NCBI RefSeq assembly: GCF_007830315.1
Contig: NZ_VLKJ01000001.1
Span: 744,001-808,000, forward strand
Origin: Novosphingobium taihuense
Lineage (GTDB): Bacteria > Pseudomonadota > Alphaproteobacteria > Sphingomonadales > Sphingomonadaceae
Direction: 5' to 3'
DNA: 64,000 nucleotides
Within the stretch, counting starts at the first letter, position 1. Each line of letters opens with the position of its first letter. Under the pieces are notes generated by a model. It was given only the letters and a program-made list of their open reading frames with translations, did not search any database and had not been told where the DNA came from. Shown one piece after another: positions 53,253 through 62,768 of the stretch. A program made the position numbers and the translations under genes.

Positions 53253-54791
53253 ATGGAACAGTTGCAGGTGCTTCGCGCCAACGGTTTACGGGCTCTCGCT
53301 TTCACCTCGATTGTCGGCACGCTGATCATCTTCATCGGCGCGATCTGGGCGGATTCGGGGCTTCTTCCACCGATCGCAGCCTCGCTCGCGGCACTGCTCA
53401 CGGTCTACGTGGCGATGTCCGGCAGTAGCGATGCCACCGCGCGCTGCGCCGTGGCGGCCGGAGTGATGACGTTCCCGATGATCCTGCTCTATCAGTGGGC
53501 TGGATCGGCCTGGATGATCGACCTGCACATGGTCTTCTTCGCCTGCCTTGCGATCATCGTCGTTCTTGCTGACTGGCGCCCAATCGTAACCGGCGCAGCC
53601 CTGACAGCTGTCCATCATCTTCTCGGCAACCTCGTCGCGCCCGAGCTGGTTTACGGCACTGGCGGCGACCTACTTCGCGTGGTCCTCCACGCGGTCGTGG
53701 TCATTGCTGAAACCGCAGCGCTGGTGTTCCTCAGCGTCCAGTTGCAGACCCTTGTCATTACTCAGGCCGAAGCCGAAGCAACCAAACTTGCCATGGAAGA
53801 AGCGGCAGCCGGAGAGCGGCAGCGGATTGCCGAAGAGCAGGAGCTGGTAATCTCGGCGATCGAGCAGCGGCTGGAGGAACTGGCTGCCGGCGATCTCAGC
53901 ACCATGATCAACGCCGACTTCCCACCAGCCTACCTCAAGCTGAAGAGCAGCTTCAACGCAGCGACCGCCGATCTCGATCGTCTTGTCGGTGCCGTATCTT
54001 CCACGACCATTCACATTGCCCAGGGTTCTTCAGAAATCCGCAGTGCGTCTGACGATCTGGCTCGCCGGACCGAACTGCAGGCGAGCGCTCTGGAACAGAA
54101 CAACTTGGTAACCTGCGAGCTTGTAAAAGAGATCGACCAGACGGCCCGGGAAGCTGGACATACCCGCGAAGCCATTAGTCAGGCACAAGAGTTTGCCGAA
54201 ACAGGTGGCGCAGTCGTGTCGAGCGCAGTCTCGGCGATGAACGAAATCGAACGCTCTTCCAACGAGATCGGCCAAATCATCTCATTGATCGACGGGATCG
54301 CCTTCCAGACAAACCTGCTTGCACTTAACGCAGGAGTCGAGGCTGCTCGCGCTGGCGATGCCGGAAAAGGCTTTGCGGTTGTTGCCAACGAAGTCCGCGC
54401 GCTCGCACAGCGCTCTGCCGAGGCAGCAAGCAGTATCCGCACCCTGATCCAGACATCCAGCGTACAGGTCGCCGCGGGGGTAAGCCTCGTCGGCAAAACC
54501 GGAACGGTGCTGGGCGATATCGTCAGCCGCGTTTCGCAGGTCAGCGAAGCCATCTCGGATATTGCGGATTCGGCTGTTCGGCAGTCAGGCGAACTGACCC
54601 GTGTCAGCGGCTCGTTCGGAAACCTCGACACGCTTACGCAGCAGAATGCGGCGATGGTCGAGGAAAGCAACGCGGCCGCCCATCAATTGGCAAGAGCGGC
54701 TGAAGAACTGCGCGAGCTGGTCAGCAGGTTCCGCACGAGCCGCTCCGATGCGTCCTTAGACCGACCTGTCGCGATGCTGCGCGTCGCCTGA
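53253..54791 (+). CDS. methyl-accepting chemotaxis-type protein with a membrane sensor
   Basis: A 512-residue MCP-like receptor. The N-terminal 190 residues form several membrane helices, with no large periplasmic domain, so it may sense a membrane or redox signal. A HAMP-like coil follows ([13 protein letters not shown]), then the signalling domain with the conserved hairpin [20 protein letters not shown] and [21 protein letters not shown] chose ATG 53253; the frame is open further upstream but overlaps the small gene. No che genes are adjacent. Confidence 0.88.
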   Translation: MEQLQVLRANGLRALAFTSIVGTLIIFIGAIWADSGLLPPIAASLAALLTVYVAMSGSSDATARCAVAAGVMTFPMILLYQWAGSAWMIDLHMVFFACLAIIVVLADWRPIVTGAALTAVHHLLGNLVAPELVYGTGGDLLRVVLHAVVVIAETAALVFLSVQLQTLVITQAEAEATKLAMEEAAAGERQRIAEEQELVISAIEQRLEELAAGDLSTMINADFPPAYLKLKSSFNAATADLDRLVGAVSSTTIHIAQGSSEIRSASDDLARRTELQASALEQNNLVTCELVKEIDQTAREAGHTREAISQAQEFAETGGAVVSSAVSAMNEIERSSNEIGQIISLIDGIAFQTNLLALNAGVEAARAGDAGKGFAVVANEVRALAQRSAEAASSIRTLIQTSSVQVAAGVSLVGKTGTVLGDIVSRVSQVSEAISDIADSAVRQSGELTRVSGSFGNLDTLTQQNAAMVEESNAAAHQLARAAEELRELVSRFRTSRSDASLDRPVAMLRVA

Positions 54792-54795
54792 TCAC

Positions 54796-54815
54796 CGCAG
54801 GGAATCATCCCTGCG
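54796..54815 (+). terminator. hairpin after the chemoreceptor gene
   Basis: CGCAGGGA (54796-54803), four bases, TCCCTGCG (54808-54815): a perfect 8-bp stem four bases past the stop. No T run follows, so it may only be a 3' mRNA stabiliser. The rest of the gap to 54948 shows nothing clear. Confidence 0.45.
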
Positions 54816-54948
54816 CTGGCGTGGCTCGACAACACTAGTCCCGCGATCGTCAGGAGGTTTGGCGATTCACCCCCTTTCCTCCCCTGCAAAACCCTGACAC
54901 GATACCTTTAATGGGTCGATTAAGATCCGGCCGAGGGAGAGCGTGCGA

Positions 54949-55767
54949 ATGGCATTTGCTGGGCAAGTCGTGTGGACCACAGGTGCATCGTCGGGCATCG
55001 GCGCGGCACTGGCGCGGGCGCTGGCTGCGCAAGGGGCGCAGCTGATCCTTTCCGGACGCAACGAAGCTGCACTTCGCGAAGTCGCCGCGCAATGCGGCAA
55101 CGCCCTCGTCCTGCCCTTTGAAGCAACCGACTATGCCGCCGCCGCCCGTGCCGCCGATCAGGCGTGGGGCTGGAAGGGCCATGTCGACATGCTGGTCAAC
55201 AACGCCGGCATCTCGCAGCGCTCGCTCGCCGTAGACACCGCGTTCCCGGTCTACGAACGCATCATCGCGGTCGATCTGCTCGCCCCCATAGCGCTTACGC
55301 AGGCGCTCCTGCCGCGCATGGCAGCGCGCAAATCCGGGCGGATCGTCATGGTCTCGAGCATTGCCGGCAAGGTCGGCTCTCCCATGCGCACGGGTTACAG
55401 TGCCGCCAAATTCGGGCTGTTCGGCTATTCCGATGCCTTGCGCGCGGAAGTCGCGGGCCTTGGCATCAAGGTCCATGTGATCGCGCCCGGCTCGATCCGG
55501 ACCGATGTTTCGCGCAACGCCATTACCGCCGACGGATCGCGCCGCGGGACCAGCGACAAGGCCATCGAGAACGGACTCGATCCGAACGTGGCTGCGGCCC
55601 GGATGCTCGACGCCATCGCGGCGGGCGAACGCGAGATCATCATGGGCGAAGGCATGGAACGGGAGATCGGAGAACTGCGCCGCACGCCCGATGCCCTGCA
55701 CGATCGCATGGCCGAAGTCGTCGCCGCAGGCTATGCCCAGAAGATGGACGAGGGAGCTTCCGAATGA
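54949..55767 (+). CDS. short-chain dehydrogenase/reductase (DHRS7B-like)
   Basis: A 272-residue SDR with TGASSGIG (11-18), LVNNAGISQ, VSSIAGKVG and the active-site GYSAAKFGL (Tyr-Lys). It resembles the DHRS7-like group acting on steroids or retinoids in other organisms, so no substrate is fixed. ATG 54949 has GGGAG nine bases upstream; a GTG two codons earlier is too close. It overlaps the hydrolase gene (ATGA). Confidence 0.87.
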   Translation: MAFAGQVVWTTGASSGIGAALARALAAQGAQLILSGRNEAALREVAAQCGNALVLPFEATDYAAAARAADQAWGWKGHVDMLVNNAGISQRSLAVDTAFPVYERIIAVDLLAPIALTQALLPRMAARKSGRIVMVSSIAGKVGSPMRTGYSAAKFGLFGYSDALRAEVAGLGIKVHVIAPGSIRTDVSRNAITADGSRRGTSDKAIENGLDPNVAAARMLDAIAAGEREIIMGEGMEREIGELRRTPDALHDRMAEVVAAGYAQKMDEGASE

Positions 55768-56651
55768 CCGACCTGAAACGCGTGACACTCGCCAGCGGGA
55801 TTGAACTCGATGTGCTGGATGTCGGCCCGAAGGACGCGCCCGTCCTGATCTTCCTCCATGGCTTCCCCGAAAGCCACCGCACCTGGCGCCACCAGATCGC
55901 GCACCTCTCCTCGCGCTTCCGCTGCATCGCGCCCGACCAGCGCGGCTATCGCGGCTCGTCGAAGCCGGAAGGCGTGGAGAACTACACGCCCGACAAGCTG
56001 ATCGGCGACATCTTCCAGCTCGCCGATGCGCTGGGCGTGCAGCAGTTCACCATCCTCGGCCATGACTGGGGCGGCGCGATTGCCTGGGGGGTGGCTCTCC
56101 TCGGCCAGGGCACGCGCGTCACTCGCGCAGTCATTGCCAATGCCCCGCACCCTGTCATTTTCCCGCGCCTGCTCTGGACCGACCGCCAGCAGCGCGAGGC
56201 TAGCCAGTACATGCGTGCCTTCCGTGATACTGCCAACGACGCGATGGTGCGCGAACACGGCCTTGGCGCATTGCTTGCCCAGGCGCTCAAGTGGGAGCGC
56301 GCGCCCACCATGGAAGAGGAAGAGCGCGCCGCCCTGTTCAAGGACTGGTCGAACCCCGATGCCGCCATCGCCATGCTCAACTGGTATCGCGCCAGCCAAA
56401 TGGCGGTCCCGCCGATGGACGTGCCTTTCGAGCTGCCCGAAGACTATCAGGATGCCGCGGTCCCGCCCTTGCAGATCCCCACACTGGTGATCTGGGCGAT
56501 GGACGACATGGCCCTGCCTCCGTGCAACCTTGACGGCATGGACAAGCTTGTCACCAATCTTACCGTGGAACCGGTGCAGGATTGCGGGCATTTCGTGCCG
56601 TGGGAAGCACCTGATACGGTGAACGCTGTGCTGGACCGGTTTCTTGGCTGA
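55764..56651 (+). CDS. epoxide hydrolase-like alpha/beta-hydrolase
   Basis: A 295-residue alpha/beta-hydrolase with an aspartate nucleophile: Asp101 in GHDWGGAIAWG, the oxyanion motif HGFPES (32-37) and catalytic His276 in CGHFVPWEAP. This is the epoxide-hydrolase/haloacid- or haloalkane-dehalogenase layout; the family motif suggests epoxide hydrolase. Coupled to an SDR, it may turn an epoxide into a diol that the SDR oxidises. Substrate is unknown. Confidence 0.87.
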   Translation: MTDLKRVTLASGIELDVLDVGPKDAPVLIFLHGFPESHRTWRHQIAHLSSRFRCIAPDQRGYRGSSKPEGVENYTPDKLIGDIFQLADALGVQQFTILGHDWGGAIAWGVALLGQGTRVTRAVIANAPHPVIFPRLLWTDRQQREASQYMRAFRDTANDAMVREHGLGALLAQALKWERAPTMEEEERAALFKDWSNPDAAIAMLNWYRASQMAVPPMDVPFELPEDYQDAAVPPLQIPTLVIWAMDDMALPPCNLDGMDKLVTNLTVEPVQDCGHFVPWEAPDTVNAVLDRFLG

Positions 56652-57894
56652 TCGAAAACCTGAAATTTCTGCCGCCCCTGCAACTTCGCTGTTGCGCAAC
56701 CATGGGGGCGGCCATGCCCCGGTCAGCTACCTCGAACTGTTCTTCGATCTGGTTTACGCCTTCGCGATCACGCAGGCCTCGCATTTTCTGCTGATGCATC
56801 CCGGCTGGGCTGGGCTGCTCGAAGGCACGCTGCTATTTCTCGCGGTGTGGTGGGCATGGGTCTACACATCGTGGGTCGCCAACTGGGCCAACCCGGATCG
56901 CGTGCCGGTCCGCCTCCTGCTGCTGATGGTGATGTTCGCGAGCATGGTCATGGCCGTAGCCATGCCCAAGGCCTTCGAAACCGGGGCGGAGGACATGGGT
57001 CTGGTCTTTGCCCTCAGCTACAGCGGCTTGCAGGTCCTGCGCACGCTCTTCATGGTCTGGGCCATGGGGCGCGATGAACGCGCGGCAGGAATCAACATGC
57101 TGCGCATCCTTGCATGGTTTGTCGCCTCGGCGGGATTCTGGCTCGCAGGCGCGCTGGCCGAAATGTCGGAAAGGCGCATCACTCTCTGGGCCATTGCCTT
57201 GGCAATCGAGTATCTGGGGCCCTCACAAGGCTATCGCGTTCCATTCCTCGGCCGGTCGGACCCTTCGGAATGGCGCATCTCGGGCGGGCACATGGCCGAA
57301 CGGTGCGCCCTGTTCGTGATCATCGCCCTTGGCGAGGGCATCATCGTCACAGGGTCAAGCTTTGCCCAGCTGAGCCACGAACCCTTGCGCGCCATCGCCT
57401 TTCTCCTCGCCTTCATCGGCTCGGTGCTGATGTGGTGGATCTATTTCGATCGCGGTGCGGCGCGCGGGGCCGAGCATATCGAGCACCACGCCGAACCAGG
57501 GCGCATAGCGCGTAACGCCTTCACTTACCTGCACATGCCGATCGTGGCCGGAATCGTGATCACCGCAGTGGCGGACGCGATCTTGCTGGCCAATCCGGCA
57601 GGGCCCACGTCGTTGCGCCTCGTCCTGTTCCAGAGCATCGGCCTGCTCGTCTATGTCCTCGGGGTCGGCTTCTTCAAGAGCTACAGCAGCGATCGCGGCA
57701 ACTTCCCCGTAAGCCACATGGCGGGACTTGGCGTGATCGCCGTGACCTCGCTCGTGGCATGCGTCCGACCGCCCAGCGCGCTGGCCTTCGTCGCGCTGAC
57801 CGTAGCGGCTCTGGCGCTGATCGCCATGTGGGAATGGGTCTCGTTCCACGGCGGCTGGCGCGAACGCTTCCGCACCGCGTTTGATGGGGGCTAG
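56644..57894 (+). CDS. LtrA-family membrane protein
   Basis: A 416-residue polytopic membrane protein of the low-temperature-requirement A family. It opens with SYLELFFDLVYAFAITQ, the family hallmark, and has about ten hydrophobic segments; GGHMAERCALFVIIALGEGI is also diagnostic. Function is not settled. The start is TTG 56644, overlapping the previous stop by eight bases. Confidence 0.87.
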   Translation: MADRKPEISAAPATSLLRNHGGGHAPVSYLELFFDLVYAFAITQASHFLLMHPGWAGLLEGTLLFLAVWWAWVYTSWVANWANPDRVPVRLLLLMVMFASMVMAVAMPKAFETGAEDMGLVFALSYSGLQVLRTLFMVWAMGRDERAAGINMLRILAWFVASAGFWLAGALAEMSERRITLWAIALAIEYLGPSQGYRVPFLGRSDPSEWRISGGHMAERCALFVIIALGEGIIVTGSSFAQLSHEPLRAIAFLLAFIGSVLMWWIYFDRGAARGAEHIEHHAEPGRIARNAFTYLHMPIVAGIVITAVADAILLANPAGPTSLRLVLFQSIGLLVYVLGVGFFKSYSSDRGNFPVSHMAGLGVIAVTSLVACVRPPSALAFVALTVAALALIAMWEWVSFHGGWRERFRTAFDGG

Positions 57895-58955
57895 GAGTTC
57901 ATTCCGAACAACTCCACCCATGCGCCATGGGCGTGGGCCGTGCCAAGAACGGTGGGTTCTTCGCCTCCCGGCCAGTAGCGCACGGTCAGTTCATGCCTGA
58001 AAGTCTGCCGGTTTGTCTCCAGCATGACCCAGGCCAGCCGTCGCGCGGCATCAGCCCTCGCGCCCGCCTCGCCCATTGCTGCTTCAATCCGGGCGCGGGT
58101 TTCGGACGGTAGGTATTGCCAGACGATGGAGTGGAAGAACACTCGGGTGGTGTCTTCCTCCTGCGGCGCGGCAAGAACCGCGGAGACGAAATCCCCGGCA
58201 TCCATCTGCAACAGATCCGGAGCACGCTGCGCAGCCAGTGCAATCGCCGCATCGATCCGCCCGATCCGCTCGGTCACCTCGGCCCAGACGTAGGACTTCA
58301 GCCGCAGCGCCTGTTCCGGATCTGCAAGGTTCATCGGCGCACGGTCACACCCGCGGATGGAGGTGATCTCCACTTGCGCCTGGGGCGGCGGGGACCCGCG
58401 CCACTCCGGCACGATCCGCATGGGCGAGCTTTCCGGCCCCGCCACGGTCCCGCCAAGATCGAAGAAAAACCGCTCCATCATCGTGTTGACGCCCGCGCTC
58501 GCGCCAAGCTCGTTCAGTTCGAAACGCGGGCCAACCTTGCCCGAAAGCCACAGCAGCGCCGCCATGATCGAAGCTGACCGCCCCGCCTCGTTGGTCTGCG
58601 GCGGCCCATCGAGCCATGGGAGCAGTTCCACGTCATGGTCACGCGTCACTGCCACCACCAGCGCATCCACTTCAGCCTGATCGGTCACCTCGCCTCGATA
58701 GACCGGGGCCAGCCGCATGTCCTTCCCTGTCAGCACGAGATGGTGATGCCCGCCCGCCAGTCGCAGCGGCAGAGCGTCCTCCAGCGGCCTTCCCGGCCAG
58801 GCAGCGATTCGCGCGCCCACCTCCGTTGCGCCGTCCAACAGGTGCAATTGCGCCCGCACCACCCGGCCGGTACAGGGTGCACCATTGTTCGTGGCATGGT
58901 CCGCCTGCCATTCTATGGCCTTTGCGACCTCTTCGATCTCCATGATCGGGTTCAT
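57891..58955 (-). CDS. DUF2332 protein
   Basis: A 354-residue DUF2332 protein, often with methyltransferase-like features, here with LNELGASAGVNTMMERFFFD and VWAEVTERIGRIDAAI. The function is unknown. It converges with the LtrA gene, overlapping by four bases, and is divergent from hisG across 42 bases. Confidence 0.87.
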   Translation of the reverse strand: MNPIMEIEEVAKAIEWQADHATNNGAPCTGRVVRAQLHLLDGATEVGARIAAWPGRPLEDALPLRLAGGHHHLVLTGKDMRLAPVYRGEVTDQAEVDALVVAVTRDHDVELLPWLDGPPQTNEAGRSASIMAALLWLSGKVGPRFELNELGASAGVNTMMERFFFDLGGTVAGPESSPMRIVPEWRGSPPPQAQVEITSIRGCDRAPMNLADPEQALRLKSYVWAEVTERIGRIDAAIALAAQRAPDLLQMDAGDFVSAVLAAPQEEDTTRVFFHSIVWQYLPSETRARIEAAMGEAGARADAARRLAWVMLETNRQTFRHELTVRYWPGGEEPTVLGTAHAHGAWVELFGMNS

Positions 58956-58997
58956 TCAGTTGCCCTTTGCGCCGCGCTGCCATAAGGGCGGCGGGTT

Positions 58998-59669
58998 ATG
59001 TCCACCGCCGCACCGCTCGTTTTCGCCCTGCCCAAGGGCCGCATCCTCGAGGAGGCCCTGCCTCTGCTCGAGAAGGCCGGGATCGTGCCCGAGGCCGATT
59101 TCTTTAACAAGGCCTCGCGCGCCCTCTCTTTCGCCACGAACCGCGCCGATGTGAAGATCATTCGCGTCCGCGCTTTCGACGTGGCGACCTTCGTGGCGCA
59201 TGGGGCGGCACATGCAGGCATCGTCGGTTCTGACGTGATCGACGAGTTCGATTACGCGGACCTCTATGCACCGGTCGATCTGGACATCGGACACTGCCGC
59301 CTGTCCGTCGCCGAACCGGTAGAGTTGGTGGAGAGTTGTGCCTCTGCCCGCGAGAGTCATGCCAGAGTTGCCACCAAGTACCCCAACCTGACGCGTCGCC
59401 ACTTCGAGAAGCTTGGCGTGCAGGCAGAGGTCGTAAAACTCAATGGTGCCATGGAGTTGGCACCCTCGCTTGGGCTTGCCAGCCGCATCGTCGACCTCGT
59501 TTCGTCCGGTAGGACGCTCAAGGAGAATGGTCTCGTTGAAACCAGCCAGATTCTCCCCGTCTCGGCCCGCCTTATCGTCAATCGCGCCGCCTTGAAGACT
59601 GACAGCGCCCGCCTCGGCGCGCTGGTCGACGCCTTCCGCGAGATGGTCGCTGCAAGGAAGGCCGCCTGA
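58998..59669 (+). CDS. hisG: ATP phosphoribosyltransferase catalytic subunit, short form
   Basis: HisG catalyses the first step of histidine synthesis. The 223-residue product is the short form, which needs the HisRS-like regulatory subunit HisZ, not encoded here. Motifs are [27 protein letters not shown] and [21 protein letters not shown]. Its stop overlaps the hisD ATG (TGATG). Confidence 0.96.
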   Translation: MSTAAPLVFALPKGRILEEALPLLEKAGIVPEADFFNKASRALSFATNRADVKIIRVRAFDVATFVAHGAAHAGIVGSDVIDEFDYADLYAPVDLDIGHCRLSVAEPVELVESCASARESHARVATKYPNLTRRHFEKLGVQAEVVKLNGAMELAPSLGLASRIVDLVSSGRTLKENGLVETSQILPVSARLIVNRAALKTDSARLGALVDAFREMVAARKAA

Positions 59670-60958
59670 TGTTGCGCCTGAAATCCAGCGATCCGGGCTT
59701 CGCAAAGGCCTTCGCCCGCCTTGTGAAGGACCGCCGCGAGAGCGACGAGAACGTCGCGCGCGACGTGCAGACGATCATCGAGGACGTGCGCCTGCGCGGC
59801 GATGAGGCCCTTGCCGAATACACCGCGAAATTCGATGGCCACGCTCCGGCAGATGACGACTGGCGCATTCCCCCCGAAGCCTGCCGCGAAGCGTTCGATG
59901 CGTTGAAGCCCGATCTGCGCGCCGCGCTCGAACTCGCCGCACAGCGCATTCGTGATTACCACCGGGCACAACTGCCTGAAAACCGGGACTATACTGACGA
60001 GAGTGGCATGCGCCTTGGTGCGCGCTGGAGTGCTGTCGATGGCGCTGGGCTCTACGTTCCGGGCGGCCGCGCGGCCTATCCGTCGTCGCTGCTGATGAAT
60101 GCCATCCCGGCCAAGGTGGCAGGCGTCGCACGTCTCGTCGTCGTCACCCCGACGCCCAAGGGCGAGGCCAATCCGCTGGTTCTCGCCGCCGCGCACCTTG
60201 CCGGTGCCGACGAAGTCTGGCGTGTCGGCGGCGCGCAGGCCGTGGCAGCGCTGGCCTATGGCACGGCACGGATCAAGCCGGTCGATGTGATCACCGGCCC
60301 CGGAAATGCCTGGGTGGCCGAAGCCAAGCGCCAGCTTTTCGGCGTGGTCGGCATCGACATGGTGGCCGGGCCATCCGAAATCCTAGTAATCGCCGATGCA
60401 AAGAACGACCCGCAATGGATCGCCGCCGACCTGCTCAGCCAGGCCGAACACGATCCGGTCGCCCAGTCGATCCTCATCACCGACGATGCCGCCTTCGCCG
60501 ATCAGGTGGCGGACATGGTCGGCGTCGAGATTGCCATGTTGCCTACCGCCAAGGTCGCCAAGGCCAGCTGGGACGATTACGGCGTGATCATCGTGGTGGA
60601 TTCGCTTGATGAAGCACCTGCCCTCGCCAATGCGCTTGCCGCTGAACACGTCGAGATCGCGACCGACGATCCGCAGAGCCTCTTCGACAAGATCCGCCAT
60701 GCAGGGTCGGTGTTCCTCGGCCGCATGACCCCCGAAGCCGTTGGCGATTATGTCGCCGGGCCCAACCACGTCCTGCCCACCGGGCGCCGCGCGCGCTTTT
60801 CCTCGGGCCTTTCCGTTCTGGATTTCATGAAACGCACCAGCTTTATCGAGGCGACTGACGCCGCGCTTGCCGCCGTCGGCCCTGCCGCCATTGCCCTTGC
60901 CGAGGCTGAAGGGCTGGCCGCCCACGCCCGGTCGATCGAAGTGAGGCTCGGGCTATGA
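59669..60958 (+). CDS. hisD: histidinol dehydrogenase
   Basis: HisD oxidises histidinol to histidine in two NAD-dependent steps. The 429-residue product has the conserved [51 protein letters not shown] and [25 protein letters not shown] blocks with the zinc-binding Gln/His/Asp. It overlaps hisG and nusB by a few bases, so the three are one operon. Confidence 0.97.
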   Translation: MLRLKSSDPGFAKAFARLVKDRRESDENVARDVQTIIEDVRLRGDEALAEYTAKFDGHAPADDDWRIPPEACREAFDALKPDLRAALELAAQRIRDYHRAQLPENRDYTDESGMRLGARWSAVDGAGLYVPGGRAAYPSSLLMNAIPAKVAGVARLVVVTPTPKGEANPLVLAAAHLAGADEVWRVGGAQAVAALAYGTARIKPVDVITGPGNAWVAEAKRQLFGVVGIDMVAGPSEILVIADAKNDPQWIAADLLSQAEHDPVAQSILITDDAAFADQVADMVGVEIAMLPTAKVAKASWDDYGVIIVVDSLDEAPALANALAAEHVEIATDDPQSLFDKIRHAGSVFLGRMTPEAVGDYVAGPNHVLPTGRRARFSSGLSVLDFMKRTSFIEATDAALAAVGPAAIALAEAEGLAAHARSIEVRLGL

Positions 60959-61401
60959 CGCAGATTTCGGGCAAAGCCCGCGCCGCCTCGCGGCTCGCCG
61001 CCGTGCAGGCGCTCTACCAGATCGACATGGAGCAGACGCCGCTTACGGTCCTTCTCGACGAATTCCACCAGCACCGGCTGGGCGCGGAAATCGAGGAGGT
61101 CGAATACCTCAAGGCTGATGTCGCCTTCTTCGACGATGTGGTGAAAGGCGTCGATGCCCGCCGCAACGAGATCGATCTGATGCTCTCGGCCAAGCTTGCC
61201 AAGGGTTGGTCCCTCGCCCGCCTCGACAAGACGATGCTGCAGATCCTGCGCGCCGGGTCATACGAACTGCTGGCTCGCAAGGACGTTGCCGTGGCGACGG
61301 TGATCACCGAGTACGTCGATGTCGCACACGCGTTCTTCGAGGAGCGCGAGGCGAAGTTCGTCAACGGTGTGCTCGATGCCGTGGCGAAGGACGTGAGGTA
61401 A
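60955..61401 (+). CDS. nusB: transcription antitermination factor NusB
   Basis: A 148-residue NusB. It has ARAASRLAAVQALYQIDMEQ at the start, WSLARLDKTMLQILRAGSYELL and the ending AKFVNGVLDAVAKD. It binds boxA RNA with NusE for rRNA antitermination. The ATG overlaps the hisD stop, an arrangement also seen in other alphaproteobacteria. Confidence 0.95.
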   Translation: MTQISGKARAASRLAAVQALYQIDMEQTPLTVLLDEFHQHRLGAEIEEVEYLKADVAFFDDVVKGVDARRNEIDLMLSAKLAKGWSLARLDKTMLQILRAGSYELLARKDVAVATVITEYVDVAHAFFEEREAKFVNGVLDAVAKDVR

Positions 61402-61414
61402 GAAAGCCAAACTC

Positions 61415-61442
61415 CGTCATTCCCGTGCAGGCGGGAATGACG
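61415..61442. repeat. REP-like palindromic hairpin
   Basis: CGTCATTCCCG (61415-61425) and CGGGAATGACG (61432-61442) make a perfect 11-bp stem around TGCAGG. The GTCATTCCCG..CGGGAATGAC pattern is a well-known dispersed intergenic hairpin in many proteobacteria. It lies between the convergent nusB and fghA genes and may also act as a terminator for both. Confidence 0.7.
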
Positions 61443-61453
61443 AAGCTTTCGGA

Positions 61454-62299
61454 CTATAGCCGTTCCGCATGCCAGCGGATGTGGTCTTCCATGAAGGTCG
61501 AGATGAAATTGTAGCTGTGGTCGTAGCCCGGCTGCAGGCGAAGCGTCAGGTCCACGCCCGCAGCATTGCAGGCCGCGTCCAGCAGTTCCGGTCGGAGTTG
61601 TTCGGCGAGGAAGCCATCGGCATCGCCCTGATCGACCAGCACCGCACCCGCGGGCCGCTTGCCGTCCTCGATCAGCGCCACGGCATCATGCTTGCGCCAT
61701 GCACCGCGATCATCGCCAAGGTACCCCCCAAGTGCCTTGTGTCCCCAAGGCACCTGCCCGGGCGCTACGATCGGCGCGAAGGCGGACAATGACTTGAACC
61801 TCTCAGGGTACGTCAGCCCCAGCGTCAGCGCACCGTGGCCGCCCATGGAATGGCCGGTGATGCCCATTCGATCCAGATCGACCGGGAAGTTTGCGCCCAG
61901 CAATGCGGGCAGTTCGTCGGCGATGTAGTCCCACATGCGGTATTGCTCCGCGAACGGCTCCTGCGTGGCGTTGACGTAGAACCCTGCGCCAAGGCCGAAG
62001 TCATAAGCGCCATCCGCATCGTCGGGCACGCCCTCGCCCCGTGGCGAAGTATCGGGCGCAACGAAGACGATGCCGTGCTCGGCACAGGCCCGGCGGTATT
62101 CGCCCTTGTCGGTGACGTTGGCGTGGGTGCAGGTCAGCCCGGACAGATAGATCAGCACCGGCAGCTTGGCGCCTTCCACTGCCTGCGGGGGCAGGAAGAC
62201 CGAAAAGGTCATTCCCGTCCCCGTCGAAGTGGACTCATGCTTGTAGACGCCCAGCGTTCCGCCATGCGCCTTCGAGGTAGAGACCGTTTCGAGTGTCAT
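61454..62299 (-). CDS. fghA: S-formylglutathione hydrolase
   Basis: FghA hydrolyses S-formylglutathione to formate and glutathione, finishing glutathione-dependent formaldehyde oxidation. The 281-residue product has the nucleophile Ser151 in GITGHSMGGHGAL, the catalytic His261 in GYDHSYNF, and YLSGLTCTHANVTDKG of the family. No formaldehyde dehydrogenase gene is in the window. Its ATG overlaps the stop of the VOC gene. Confidence 0.94.
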   Translation of the reverse strand: MTLETVSTSKAHGGTLGVYKHESTSTGTGMTFSVFLPPQAVEGAKLPVLIYLSGLTCTHANVTDKGEYRRACAEHGIVFVAPDTSPRGEGVPDDADGAYDFGLGAGFYVNATQEPFAEQYRMWDYIADELPALLGANFPVDLDRMGITGHSMGGHGALTLGLTYPERFKSLSAFAPIVAPGQVPWGHKALGGYLGDDRGAWRKHDAVALIEDGKRPAGAVLVDQGDADGFLAEQLRPELLDAACNAAGVDLTLRLQPGYDHSYNFISTFMEDHIRWHAERL

Positions 62300-62670
62300 C
62301 AGGCGATGATGTCCAGCGCGCAGAGCTTGTTGCCAGCGGGGTCGCGCAGGTAGGCGAGGTAGTAGGGCGAGCCTTCACGCGGTCCCGGCGGATCTTCGCA
62401 AGCCGTACCGCCATTGGCAACGCCCGCCGCGTGCCACGCGTTGGCCTGTTCCGGGTTCATGCGGAAACCGATCGTTCCACCATTCGCACCACAGGCAGCC
62501 TCGCCGTTTATCGGCTTGGTCACGATGAACATGCTGCCATTATGCATGTAGATCAGGCGGCCCTTGGGGTCGGTGATGGCTTCCGGGCCACCGAAGGCGG
62601 CGAACGTGGCGTCGTAGAACTTCTTGGCGGCGTCGATATCGTCGGCACCTACCATCACATGACTGAACAT
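62299..62670 (-). CDS. VOC-family protein
   Basis: A 123-residue glyoxalase-fold protein with SHVMVGADDIDAAKKFYDATF and the ending YLAYLRDPAGNKLCALDII. ATG 62670 follows GGGAGAG at five bases. It is coupled to fghA (ATGA), so a role in formaldehyde or glutathione-adduct metabolism is plausible; similar VOC genes sit next to fghA or the glutathione-dependent formaldehyde dehydrogenase gene in other bacteria. Confidence 0.87.
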   Translation of the reverse strand: MFSHVMVGADDIDAAKKFYDATFAAFGGPEAITDPKGRLIYMHNGSMFIVTKPINGEAACGANGGTIGFRMNPEQANAWHAAGVANGGTACEDPPGPREGSPYYLAYLRDPAGNKLCALDIIA

Positions 62671-62768
62671 AAGCTCTCTCCCGTAGTCAGGTTGCAGCGG
62701 CATGAGAGCTAAGCGAATGCAGGGGGCGGTCAAGCGCCTATCCGGGAAATCTTTATTGCCGTTTCACC

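Noticed and set aside
61415..61442. Palindrome as a CRISPR repeat
   Set aside because: Only one copy in the window, no spacers and no cas genes.
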